31,035 nucleotides of DNA from an uncultured Marmoricola sp. (GTDB taxonomy: Bacteria > Actinomycetota > Actinomycetes > Propionibacteriales > Nocardioidaceae), in contig NZ_CALTZE010000029.1 of the NCBI RefSeq assembly GCF_943913695.1, positions 1-31,035 of the forward strand. The letters are read 5' to 3'. This document shows, piece by piece, positions 8,179 through 17,515 of the stretch (position 1 is its first letter; each line of letters begins with the position of its first letter). The notes below the pieces were generated by a model. The model had not been told where the DNA came from. It made no database searches and saw only the letters and a list, made by a program, of their open reading frames with translations. The translations under genes were made by a program, and so were the position numbers.

Positions 8179-9458
8179 CAGTCGTTCCCTCCGTCGGGAG
8201 TCGTCGCGGCGGTGCTGGTCGCGGCCACCCGCGGCAGCTCCTGGCCGGGCATGGGCGGCACCGGGTAGCCCCCGGCGAAGGCGTCGAACTCGGTCCCGGC
8301 CACGGGCTCGGGCTCACGCCGCTCCGGCAGCAGGAGCAGCACCACGAGCACCACGGCGAAGACGCCGGCGGCGGCGAAGAGCCAGGTCTGGTCGAGCTGG
8401 CCGTCGAGCTCGTTGCGCACGATCCGCATCGCGGCGACGCCGACGACCCAGACCAGCGAGATCGGGATCAGGACCTTCCAGCCGAAGTCCATGAACTGGT
8501 CGTAGCGCAGTCGCGGCAGCGACCCGCGCAGCCAGATGAAGAAGAAGATGAAGCCGAGCATCTTGCCGAAGAACCACAGCAGCGGCCAGTAGCCCTCGTT
8601 GGCGCCCTCCCAGACCTGGGCGATGCCGAAGGGCGCCCGCCAGCCGCCGAGGAAGAGCGTGGTCGCGACGGCCGAGACCGTCGCCATGTTGATGTACTCG
8701 GCCAGGAAGAACAGCGCGAACTTCAGCGAGGAGTACTCGGTGTGGAAGCCGCCGACGAGCTCGCCCTCGGCCTCGGGCAGGTCGAAGGGAGCGCGGTTGA
8801 CCTCGCCGACCATCGCGATCACGTAGATCACGAAGGAGGGCAGCAGCGGCACGAAGTACCACAGGCCCGCCTGCGCGTTGACGATCTCGGAGGTCGACAT
8901 GCTGCCGGCCTGGAGGAAGACCGCGATCAGCGCCAGGCCCATCGCGACCTCGTAGGAGATCATCTGCGCGCTCGAGCGCAGCCCGCCCAGCAGGGAGTAG
9001 GTCGACCCGCTCGACCAGCCGCCGAGCACGATGCCGTAGATGCCGATGGAGGCGATCGCCATCACGAAGATCACCGCGACCGGCATGTCGGTCAGCTGCA
9101 GCGGGGTGACGGTGTCGGTGAAGGGGATCCGCACCTCGGGACCGAAGGGGATCACCGAGAAGGTCACGAAGGCGGGCACCACCACGAGCACGGGCGCCAG
9201 GATGAAGACCACCTTGTCGGCGGCCTTGGGGACGATGTCCTCCTTCAGCGCCAGCTTCACGCCGTCGGCGAGGCTCTGCAGCAGCCCGAAGGGACCGTTG
9301 CGGTTGGGGCCGATGCGGTGCTGCATCCGGGCCACCACGCGCCGCTCCCACCAGATGTTGAACAGCGTGAGCAGCACCAGGACCACGAAGATCAGAACGG
9401 CCTTGAGGATGACCACCCAGACCGAGTCCTGGCCGAAGCTCTCCAGCGTGGGACCCAT
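8178..9458 (-). CDS. nuoH: NADH-quinone oxidoreductase subunit H
   Basis: 426 aa membrane subunit that forms much of the quinone chamber of complex I, with about eight helices. Signatures include ERRVVARMQHRIGPNRNGP (residues 39-57) and the quinone-site loop NRAPFDLPEAEGELVGGFHTEYS near residues 219-241. The C terminus has an extra soluble tail of about 40 residues, Pro/Gly/Ala-rich, after the last helix. It starts by a one-base TGATG overlap with nuoG and has GGAGGGG about 7 nt upstream. Confidence 0.97.
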   Translation of the reverse strand: MGPTLESFGQDSVWVVILKAVLIFVVLVLLTLFNIWWERRVVARMQHRIGPNRNGPFGLLQSLADGVKLALKEDIVPKAADKVVFILAPVLVVVPAFVTFSVIPFGPEVRIPFTDTVTPLQLTDMPVAVIFVMAIASIGIYGIVLGGWSSGSTYSLLGGLRSSAQMISYEVAMGLALIAVFLQAGSMSTSEIVNAQAGLWYFVPLLPSFVIYVIAMVGEVNRAPFDLPEAEGELVGGFHTEYSSLKFALFFLAEYINMATVSAVATTLFLGGWRAPFGIAQVWEGANEGYWPLLWFFGKMLGFIFFFIWLRGSLPRLRYDQFMDFGWKVLIPISLVWVVGVAAMRIVRNELDGQLDQTWLFAAAGVFAVVLVVLLLLPERREPEPVAGTEFDAFAGGYPVPPMPGQELPRVAATSTAATTPDGGND

Positions 9459-11923
9459 CAGGACTCCCCTCCGTAGGTCAGCGACACCGCGGAGCCGGCC
9501 GGCCCCACGAGGTGCCGCACCGAGGCGCCGGGGGCGCTGGCCGGCGCCCAGCAGGTGCCCTCGGCGAGGTCGGCGACCCCGAGCGGCAGCTGCACCGAGC
9601 CCAACGGCCCGGTGAGGGTGACCAGCGCGCCGAGCGGTGCACCGAGCTGGTCGAGCACGCCACGCGAGACCAGCACGCGCGGCGCGCGGGCCGTGGCGCG
9701 GTAGTCGTCGTCGCCGTCCTGCAGCCGGCCGTCGTCGATGAGCTGCTTCCAGGAGGCCAGCACGAGGTCGGCCCGCTCGCCCGCCGGCGGTGGGTCGACG
9801 TGGTCGAGGGTCGGTCGCTCGCCGTCCCAGCCGTCGAGCTGCCCGAGCTCGTCCCAGGCCTGCTCGGGGGTGCGGAAGCCGAGGCGTACGCCCATCTCCT
9901 CCGCGACGCCCGCGAGCACGCGTACGTCGGGCAGCGAGCCCGGCACGTGCAGCACCGGGCCGAAGGGCCGGACGCGACCCTCCCAGTTGACGTAGGTGCC
10001 GGACTTCTCGGTCGGCGGGGCGACCGGGAGCACGACGTCGGCGAGCCGGGTGACCGCGGACTCGCGGACCTCCAGGGAGACCAGGAAGCCGACCTGCGCC
10101 AGGGCCTGGGCAGCCAGGACGGGGTCGGGCAGGTCGACGGGGTCGACGCCGCCGACGAGCAGGCCGCCGAGCTCACCCGCCGCGGCCGCCGCGATGATCG
10201 CGTCGGTGTCGCGCCCGGGCGTCGCGGGCACGTCGGGCACGCCCCAGGCCGCGGCCAGGTCGACGCGGGCGTCGGCCAGGGCGACGGGGCGTCCGCCGGG
10301 CAGCAGGTGGGGCAGGCAGCCGACCTCGAGGGCGCCGCGGTCGCCCGCACGCCGCGGGATCCAGGCGGCGCGGGCCCCGGTGGTGGCGGCCAACCGGGCC
10401 ACGGCGCTGAGCACGCCGGGCACCGCCGCCATGCGCTCGCCGACCAGGATGAGCCCGCCGGAGTCGAGCGCGACGTCACCGTCGTGCGCGAGCGCCTCGA
10501 CGGCCGCCGCCTCGTCGCCGGGGCGGGTGGGGATGAGCGTGCCGCCCATCTTGTGCAGCCCGCGCGAGGTGTAGGGCGCGATCGACCAGGTGCCGAGCAG
10601 CGTCGAGCCCCCGGGCACCGAGCCGCGGGCGGCCTTGCGCAGCCGCAGGAAGACCGAGCCCGCCTCGTCCTCGGGCTCGAGGCCGACGAGGACCACCGCG
10701 CGGGCGGTCTCGAGGTCGGCGTAGGTCACGGCGCCGAGCCCGGGCCGGGTGCCGGCGACGTGGGCGGCCAGGAACTGCGCCTCCTCGGCGGAGTGCGCGC
10801 GGGCGCGGAAGTCGACGTCGTTGGTGCCGAGCGCGACCCGGGCGAACTTCGCGTAGCCGTAGGCCTCCTCGACGGTGAGCCGACCGCCGGGGAGCACGCC
10901 GACCCCGCCGGCGTCGCGAGCCGCGGCCAGGCCGCGGGCGGCGACCGCGAACGCCTCGGGCCAGCTCGCCGGGCGCAGCTCACCGGCACCCCCGTCGGGC
11001 AGAGGGTCACGGACCAGCGGGTGGGTGAGCCGGTCGTCGAGCCGGCTCCAGCGGAAGCCGAAGCGGTCCTTGTCGGTGATCCACTCCTCGTTGACCTCCG
11101 GGTCGTCGCCGGCGAGGCGACGCATCACCTTGCCGCGCCGGTGGTCGACGCGGATCGCGGAGCCGCTGGCGTCGTGCTCGGTGACGGCGGGGGTGGAGAC
11201 CAGGTCGAAGGGGCGGGACCGGAAGCGGTAGGAGGAGGAGGTCAGCGCACCGACCGGGCAGATCTGGATGGTGTTGCCGGAGAAGTAGCTCTCGAAGGGC
11301 TCCTTCTCGTAGATCCCGACCTGCTGCAGCGCGCCGCGCTCGACCAGGGCGATGAAGGGGTCGCCCGCGATCTGCTCGGAGAAGCGGGTGCAGCGCGCGC
11401 AGAGCACGCAGCGCTCGCGGTCGAGCAGCACCGAGGCGGAGATGTTGATGGGCTTGGGGTAGAGCCGCTTGTGCTCGGTGAAGCGGCTCTCGCCGCGACC
11501 GTTGCTCATCGCCTGGTTCTGCAGCGGGCACTCACCGCCCTTGTCGCACACCGGGCAGTCGAGCGGGTGGTTGACCAGCAGCAGCTCCATGACGCCCTGC
11601 TGGGCCTTGTCGGCCACCGGCGAGGTCGCCTGGGTGTTGACCACCATCCCGTCGGCGACGGTGAGGGTGCAGGAGGCCTGGGGCTTGGGCATCCCGCGGC
11701 CGTTGCCGGCGTCGGGCACCTCGACCAGGCACTGGCGGCAGGCGCCGACGGGCGCCAGCAGCGGGTGGTCGCAGAAGCGCGGGATCTGCACGCCGACCTG
11801 CTCGGCGGCCCGGATCACCAGGGTGTCCTTGGGCACTGAGACCTCGACGCCGTCGATGGTCACCGTGACCTCGTCGGTGCGCTCCGGTGCGGTCTCCTTG
11901 GACCGCTCGGGCGTGGTCGTCAT
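9458..11923 (-). CDS. nuoG: NADH-quinone oxidoreductase subunit G, lacking N7 cluster ligands
   Basis: 821 aa. This is the large iron-sulfur subunit of the peripheral arm. Ligands for cluster N1b (C51, C62, C65, C85), N5 (H119, C123, C126, C132) and N4 (C172, C175, C178, C222) are all present. The molybdopterin-oxidoreductase-like domain follows from about residue 240. The off-path cluster N7, which in some bacterial NuoG proteins uses CxxCxxxCx27C, is absent: the exactly spaced positions are T248, D251, S255 and T283. The start MTTTPERSKE is fixed by the ATGA overlap with nuoF and by a strong GAGGAGGT 6 nt upstream. The open frame continues upstream as antisense-like shadow and is not a fusion to NuoF. 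Confidence 0.97.
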   Translation of the reverse strand: MTTTPERSKETAPERTDEVTVTIDGVEVSVPKDTLVIRAAEQVGVQIPRFCDHPLLAPVGACRQCLVEVPDAGNGRGMPKPQASCTLTVADGMVVNTQATSPVADKAQQGVMELLLVNHPLDCPVCDKGGECPLQNQAMSNGRGESRFTEHKRLYPKPINISASVLLDRERCVLCARCTRFSEQIAGDPFIALVERGALQQVGIYEKEPFESYFSGNTIQICPVGALTSSSYRFRSRPFDLVSTPAVTEHDASGSAIRVDHRRGKVMRRLAGDDPEVNEEWITDKDRFGFRWSRLDDRLTHPLVRDPLPDGGAGELRPASWPEAFAVAARGLAAARDAGGVGVLPGGRLTVEEAYGYAKFARVALGTNDVDFRARAHSAEEAQFLAAHVAGTRPGLGAVTYADLETARAVVLVGLEPEDEAGSVFLRLRKAARGSVPGGSTLLGTWSIAPYTSRGLHKMGGTLIPTRPGDEAAAVEALAHDGDVALDSGGLILVGERMAAVPGVLSAVARLAATTGARAAWIPRRAGDRGALEVGCLPHLLPGGRPVALADARVDLAAAWGVPDVPATPGRDTDAIIAAAAAGELGGLLVGGVDPVDLPDPVLAAQALAQVGFLVSLEVRESAVTRLADVVLPVAPPTEKSGTYVNWEGRVRPFGPVLHVPGSLPDVRVLAGVAEEMGVRLGFRTPEQAWDELGQLDGWDGERPTLDHVDPPPAGERADLVLASWKQLIDDGRLQDGDDDYRATARAPRVLVSRGVLDQLGAPLGALVTLTGPLGSVQLPLGVADLAEGTCWAPASAPGASVRHLVGPAGSAVSLTYGGES

Positions 11924-13236
11924 GCGCTGACCTCCTCGCGGGCGAAGACGGTCGAGGCCTCGCGGTCGAACGGGCAGCCCCCGTGCGTGAGGTGGGCGAG
12001 GTACTCCTCGCGGAAGTAGTGGATCGAAGAGGTGATGGGGCTGGTGGCGCCGTCGCCGAGGGCGCAGAAGGACCGGCCCAGGATGTTGTCGCACACGTCG
12101 TCGAGCAGGTCGAGGTCGGACTCCTGCCCGCGGCCCTGCTCGAGGTTGGCCAGCGTCTGCACCAGCCACCAGGTGCCCTCGCGGCACGGCGTGCACTTGC
12201 CGCACGACTCGTGCTTGTAGAACTCCGTCCAGCGCAGCACGGCACGCACCACGCAGGTCGTCTCGTCGAAGAGCTGCAGCGCGCGGGTGCCGAGCATGGA
12301 GCCCACGCCCGCGACGCCCTCGAAGTCGAGCGGCACGTCGAGGTGCTCGGCGGTCAGCAGCGGCGTGCTGGAGCCGCCGGGGGTCCAGAACTTCAGCTCG
12401 TGGCCTTCGCGCATGCCGCCGGCGAGCTCGATCAGCTCGCGCAGCGTGATGCCGAGCGGCGCCTCGAACTGACCGGGGTTGGTGACGTGGCCCGAGAGGC
12501 TGAAGATGCCGTAGCCCTTGGACTTCTCGGTGCCCATCGAGGCGAACCACTCCGCCCCGTGGGCGATGATGCTCGGCACCGAGGCGATCGACTCGACGTT
12601 GTTGATCACCGTGGGGCTGGCGTAGAGGCCGGCGACCGCGGGGAACGGCGGCCGCAGCCGCGGCTGACCGCGACGGCCCTCCAGGGAGTCGAGCAGTGCC
12701 GTCTCCTCGCCGCAGATGTAGGCGCCGGCGCCGGCGTGCACGACCAGCTCGAGGTCGTAGCCGGAGCCGTGGATGTCGGTGCCGAGGTGACCGGCGAGGT
12801 AGGCCTCCTGCACCGCGCGCTGCAGGCGGCGTACGACGTGGAGCACCTCGCCGCGCACGTAGATGAAGGCGTGGTGGGCGCGGATGGCGTAGGCCGCGAT
12901 GATGACGCCCTCGACCAGCGTATGGGGGCTGGCCATCATCAGCGGGACGTCCTTGCAGGTGCCCGGCTCGGACTCGTCGGCGTTGACCACGAGGTACTTC
13001 GGGTTGGGGTTGTCCTGCGGGATGAAGCCCCACTTCATGCCGGTGGGGAAGCCCGCGCCGCCGCGGCCGCGCAGGTTGGAGGCCTTGACCGCCTCCACCA
13101 CGTCGGCGGGGGCCATGCCCAGCGCGGTGCGGGCGGCGGCGTAGCCCCCGCGATCCTCGTAGGAGGCCAGGCTCCAGGATCGCTCGGCGTCCCAGTTGTC
13201 GGTCAGGACCGGGGTCAGGGTGTCGAAGGTGGTCAC
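11920..13236 (-). CDS. nuoF: NADH-quinone oxidoreductase subunit F (FMN, NADH site)
   Basis: 438 aa, the NADH-oxidising subunit. The FMN/NADH-binding glycine-rich motif GRGGAGFPTGMKW is at residues 57-69 and AGAGAYICGEETAL at about 168-181. Cluster N3 ligands are C345, C348 and C351 (CGKCTPC) plus C391. The start is the GTG overlapping the nuoE stop as GTGA. No strong ribosome site is visible before it, so coupling to nuoE is likely. Length and motif order are normal for the family. Confidence 0.97.
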   Translation of the reverse strand: MTTFDTLTPVLTDNWDAERSWSLASYEDRGGYAAARTALGMAPADVVEAVKASNLRGRGGAGFPTGMKWGFIPQDNPNPKYLVVNADESEPGTCKDVPLMMASPHTLVEGVIIAAYAIRAHHAFIYVRGEVLHVVRRLQRAVQEAYLAGHLGTDIHGSGYDLELVVHAGAGAYICGEETALLDSLEGRRGQPRLRPPFPAVAGLYASPTVINNVESIASVPSIIAHGAEWFASMGTEKSKGYGIFSLSGHVTNPGQFEAPLGITLRELIELAGGMREGHELKFWTPGGSSTPLLTAEHLDVPLDFEGVAGVGSMLGTRALQLFDETTCVVRAVLRWTEFYKHESCGKCTPCREGTWWLVQTLANLEQGRGQESDLDLLDDVCDNILGRSFCALGDGATSPITSSIHYFREEYLAHLTHGGCPFDREASTVFAREEVSA

Positions 13237-14162
13237 TTGTCGTCGCCCCCAGGCTTCTCGGGGTTGTCCTCGTGCTTGACGTCGGCGCCGGACTCGGCGA
13301 CCGCCGCGTCGTCCTCGATCTCCTCGGCCTCGTGGGAGCCCTCGGCGGCGCCCGTGCTGGCCGGGTCGACCTGCTCGGAGGTGGTGCCGGAGCCGGAGCC
13401 AGAGTCGGTGCCGGCTCCCGCGCGGTCGTCGTCGTCTCGTGGCTCGGCGGTCCAGCCGCGCTCGCGGGCGATCTGCAGGCCGACCAGCGACGCGGGTCCG
13501 GCCGCCGGGCCCTCGTCGGCGAGGTCGTCGGGGAAGCCGGCGAGCACCCGCTCGGCCTCGCGCCAGGTCACCAGCCGCGGGCCGCGGGTGCTGCTGACCG
13601 GCTCGCCCGCGCGGAGGCTGTCGACCAGGGCGCACGCGGACTCCGGGGTCATGTTGTCCATGAACTCCCAGTTGACCGTCATCACCGGCGCGTAGTCGCA
13701 CGCCGCGTTGCACTCGACGTGCTCGAGGGTGATGCGGCCGTCGTCGGTGGTCTCGTCGTTGCCGACGTCGAGGTGCTGCTTGAGCCGCTCGAAGATCAGG
13801 TCGCCGCCCATGACCGCGCACAGCGTGTTGGTGCAGACCCCGACGTGGTAGTCGCCCACGGGCCGCCGCTTGTACATCGTGTAGAAGGTGGCGACGCCGC
13901 TGACCTCGGCCGCGGAGATGCCGAGGATCTCCGCACACGCCTCGATGCCGCGCGAGGTCACCCGGCCCTCGGCGCTCTGCACGAGGTGGAGCATCGGGAG
14001 CAGCCCGGATCGCGCCTGCGGGTAGCGCGCGGCGATCTCGCGCAGCTCGGCGTAGGTCGTGGGGTCCAGCGGCTCGCTGCGCTCCTGGGTGGTGGAGACC
14101 GCGGAGGCGGTGGTGCCGTCGTCCTGGCCGGGGATCCGGCTCTGGTCGTCGGGCGGGGTCAT
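13233..14162 (-). CDS. nuoE: NADH-quinone oxidoreductase subunit E (2Fe-2S) with long acidic tail
   Basis: 309 aa. The thioredoxin-like 2Fe-2S subunit carries cluster N1a with ligands C110, C115, C151 and C155 (CTNTLC and CNAAC). The core spans about residues 32-235. Residues from about 238 to the end are a low-complexity Asp/Glu/Ser/Gly tail, absent from E. coli NuoE (166 aa). The ATG at 14162 is preferred because GAGGGGA precedes it at good spacing. A GTG at 14243 is in frame but sits inside its own GGGAGG sequence and would overlap nuoD. With the chosen start, a 67-nt gap separates nuoD and nuoE, one of the few real gaps in the operon. Confidence 0.95.
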   Translation of the reverse strand: MTPPDDQSRIPGQDDGTTASAVSTTQERSEPLDPTTYAELREIAARYPQARSGLLPMLHLVQSAEGRVTSRGIEACAEILGISAAEVSGVATFYTMYKRRPVGDYHVGVCTNTLCAVMGGDLIFERLKQHLDVGNDETTDDGRITLEHVECNAACDYAPVMTVNWEFMDNMTPESACALVDSLRAGEPVSSTRGPRLVTWREAERVLAGFPDDLADEGPAAGPASLVGLQIARERGWTAEPRDDDDRAGAGTDSGSGSGTTSEQVDPASTGAAEGSHEAEEIEDDAAVAESGADVKHEDNPEKPGGDDK

Positions 14163-14229
14163 CGGGGTCCCCTCACGATTGTCGACGGGAGGAGCGCAGC
14201 GGGGGACGGCGAGAATCGGGTGGGGTGAT

Positions 14230-15566
<1,337 letters not shown>

Positions 15567-15570
<4 letters not shown>

Positions 15571-16340
15571 GTGTAGGACCTCCGGGTGTCGGGCGGCGGG
15601 ATGGTGCCGCCCTTGTACTCCACCGGGATGCCTCCCAGCGGGTAGTCCTTGCGCTGCGGGTGACCGGGCCAGTCGTCGGGCATCTGGATGCGGGTGAGCC
15701 CGGGGTGGCCGTCGAAGACGATGCCGAAGAAGTCGAAGGCCTCGCGCTCGTGCCAGTCGGCGGTGGGGTAGGTCGCGACGACGCTCGGCACGTGCGGGTC
15801 GGCGTCGGGGCAGGTCACCTCGAGGCGGATCCGGCGGTTGTGGGTCATCGAGAGCAGGTGGTAGACGACGTGCAGCTCGCGGCCGGTGTCCTCGGGGTAG
15901 TGCACGCCGCTGAGGGAGGAGCACAGCTCGAAGCGCAGCCGGGGGTCGTCGCGCAGGTGACGCGCGAGCGCCTGCACGTGCTCGCGGCGTACGAAGAAGG
16001 TGATCTCGCCGCGGTGCACCACGACCTTCTCGTAGGGCGAGCCCAGGCCGTCGGCCTCGGCGAGCTCGCTCAGCGCGCCGGCCACCTCGTCGAACCAGCC
16101 GCCGAAGGGCGGGGTGCTGCCCGAGGGCATCACGACCTCGCGCACCAGGCCGCCGTAGCCGGAGGTGTCGCCGGTGCCGCGGACGCCGAACATGCCCTGC
16201 CGACGGCCGAGCGGCTCGGGGTCGGCGCCGGGCGGGGAGGGCGTGTTCTCCGGGAGGTTGCCGGTCGCGTCGGGCTCGGTGCGGGCCGGGCGGCCACTCT
16301 CGGTCGTCGGCTGCGTGCCCTCGTCGTCTGCCGGGCTCAC
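15567..16340 (-). CDS. nuoC: NADH-quinone oxidoreductase subunit C with Pro-rich N-terminal extension
   Basis: 257 aa. The conserved 30-kDa-subunit core occupies about residues 95-240, ending in the signature WHEREAFDFFGIVFDGHPG and PGHPQRKDYPLGG. The first 60 or so residues are Pro/Glu/Thr-rich, followed by an actinobacterial-type GMFGVRGTGDTSGYGGLVR segment. The GTG start overlaps the nuoB stop as GTGA. The stop overlaps the nuoD ATG. Length exceeds many proteobacterial NuoC domains because of the N-terminal extension. Confidence 0.96.
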
Positions 16341-16891
16341 CGCATGAGGCCCTTCATCTGGCTGGTGGGCACGGCGTTGAGCGCGGCGGTCTCCTGCTCG
16401 ACGATCTCGGCGGCGCGGTGGGCACCGAGCTTGGTCGACTGCACCTGCTCGTGGAGCTTCAAGATCGCGTCGATGAGCATCTCCGGGCGCGGAGGGCAGC
16501 CGGGGAGGTACATGTCGACGGGGACGACGTGGTCGACGCCCTGCACGATGGCGTAGTTGTTGAACATCCCGCCCGAGCTGGCGCACACGCCCATGGCCAG
16601 GACCCACTTGGGCTCGGCCATCTGGTCGTAGATCTGGCGCAGCACCGGGGCCATCTTCTGGCTCACGCGGCCGGCCACGATCATCAGGTCGGCCTGGCGG
16701 GGGCTGGCGCGGAAGACCTCCATGCCGAAGCGGGCGAGGTCGTACTTGGGGCCGCCGCTGGTCATCATCTCGATCGCGCAGCACGCGAGCCCGAAGGTCG
16801 CGGGCCAGAAGGAGGCCTTGCGCATGTAGCCCGCGACGCCCTCGACGGTGGTCAGGAGCACCCCGCTGGGGAGCTTCTCCTCGATTCCCAC
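16337..16891 (-). CDS. nuoB: NADH-quinone oxidoreductase subunit B (cluster N2)
   Basis: 184 aa, the subunit holding terminal 4Fe-4S cluster N2 next to the quinone site. Ligands are the adjacent pair C37-C38 (GLACCAIEMM), C103 (GVCASSGGMFNNY) and C132 (YLPGCPPRPE). The GTG start is supported by GGAGGG 8 nt upstream. A 90-nt gap separates it from nuoA. The C-terminal 30 residues extend beyond the core. Confidence 0.97.
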   Translation of the reverse strand: MGIEEKLPSGVLLTTVEGVAGYMRKASFWPATFGLACCAIEMMTSGGPKYDLARFGMEVFRASPRQADLMIVAGRVSQKMAPVLRQIYDQMAEPKWVLAMGVCASSGGMFNNYAIVQGVDHVVPVDMYLPGCPPRPEMLIDAILKLHEQVQSTKLGAHRAAEIVEQETAALNAVPTSQMKGLMR

Positions 16892-16981
16892 TGGTTCGTC
16901 CCTCCGGTGGTGGTGCTGGCTGGGTGGTGCTGCGGTCGAGCGGGGGTCGTGCTGGGGGCCGTGGCGGCGCCGGCTGGGCTC

Positions 16982-17341
16982 TCAGTCCCAGTCGAGCCCG
17001 CCGCGCTTGAACTCGTAGACGTAGGCGATGGTGATGTTGACCAGGAAGAGCAGCATCGCGAGGAAGCCGAACAGCGCCAGCTCGTCGAAGTAGATGGCCC
17101 ACGGCACCAGGAACATGATCTCGACGTCGAAGATGATGAAGGTCATCGCGACGGTGTAGTACTTCACCGGGATCCGGCCGCCGCCGTGCGCCTGGGGGGT
17201 GGGCTCGATGCCGCACTCGTAGGAGTCGAGCTTGGCGCGGTTGTAGCGCTTCGGCCCGGTCAGCGAGCTGACCACCACCGAGAAGACCGCGAAGCCGAGC
17301 GCCAGGGCCATGAGCGCCAGGATCGGCGTGTAGAGCTCCAT
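16982..17341 (-). CDS. nuoA: NADH-quinone oxidoreductase subunit A
   Basis: 119 aa with three transmembrane helices (about 3-27, 63-88, 93-112). The SYECGIEP loop (residues 40-47) with C43 is the family signature, and Glu74 lies in the second helix. It is the first gene of the nuo operon. The ATG has a GGGAGGG ribosome site 4-5 nt upstream. The upstream 174 bp hold the putative operon promoter and a Rex-like palindrome. Confidence 0.97.
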   Translation of the reverse strand: MELYTPILALMALALGFAVFSVVVSSLTGPKRYNRAKLDSYECGIEPTPQAHGGGRIPVKYYTVAMTFIIFDVEIMFLVPWAIYFDELALFGFLAMLLFLVNITIAYVYEFKRGGLDWD

Positions 17342-17385
17342 GGACCCTCCCTCTCAGATCGTGCGTCGCCGGCCTGCTCGTGCAC

Positions 17386-17403
17386 TCGTGAAATGCTTCA
17401 CGA
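17386..17403. promoter_or_regulatory. Rex-operator-like palindrome in the nuoA leader
   Basis: Perfect inverted repeat TCGTGAA-ATGC-TTCACGA, with 7-bp arms and a 4-nt spacer. The actinobacterial redox repressor Rex binds TGTGAAC-N3-TTCACA sites, and in Streptomyces coelicolor it controls the nuo operon. The GTGAA-N4-TTCAC core and its spacing match here; the outermost arm bases differ. It lies just downstream of a -10-like hexamer and about 45 bp before the nuoA start, a sensible place for a repressor. Rex binding is inferred. Confidence 0.6.
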
Positions 17404-17419
17404 AGTCCGGCGATCCCTC

Positions 17420-17425
17420 AGCATA
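17420..17425 (-). promoter_or_regulatory. nuoA: putative -10 of the nuo operon promoter
   Basis: TATGCT on the minus strand fits TAnnnT. It would start transcription near 17412, giving a leader of about 70 nt with a normal ribosome site before nuoA. No convincing -35 hexamer is visible (TTCGCG at 18 bp is the best). Confidence 0.4.
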
Positions 17426-17492
17426 GAGGCCGCCGTCACATCCCGCGAACCCCCCTCGCACCCGTGTCATACCGCGTCTGACCTGGGCATTT

Positions 17493-17508
17493 AACGCACG
17501 AATGCGTT
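17493..17508 (-). terminator. stem-loop just after the menG stop
   Basis: On the minus strand AACGCA-TTCG-TGCGTT forms a 6-bp stem with a TTCG tetraloop, 7 nt after the menG stop. Flanking ATTT/AAAT can add four pairs across a 4-nt bulge. There is no U-run, so it is either a weak terminator, an RNA-stabilising hairpin, or a DNA operator for the nuo promoter downstream. Confidence 0.35.
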
Positions 17509-17515
17509 GCGTAAA

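Noticed and set aside
9458..13033. Apparent 1191-codon NuoF-NuoG fusion frame
   Set aside because: The first 370 codons are an off-frame Arg/Ala-rich shadow of nuoF; the real NuoG starts at 11923 with a strong ribosome site and an ATGA overlap.
16892..16981. Possible small gene in the 90-nt gap between nuoA and nuoB
   Set aside because: The gap is C-rich on the coding strand with no start codon plus ribosome site of its own; it looks like a simple spacer before the nuoB ribosome site.
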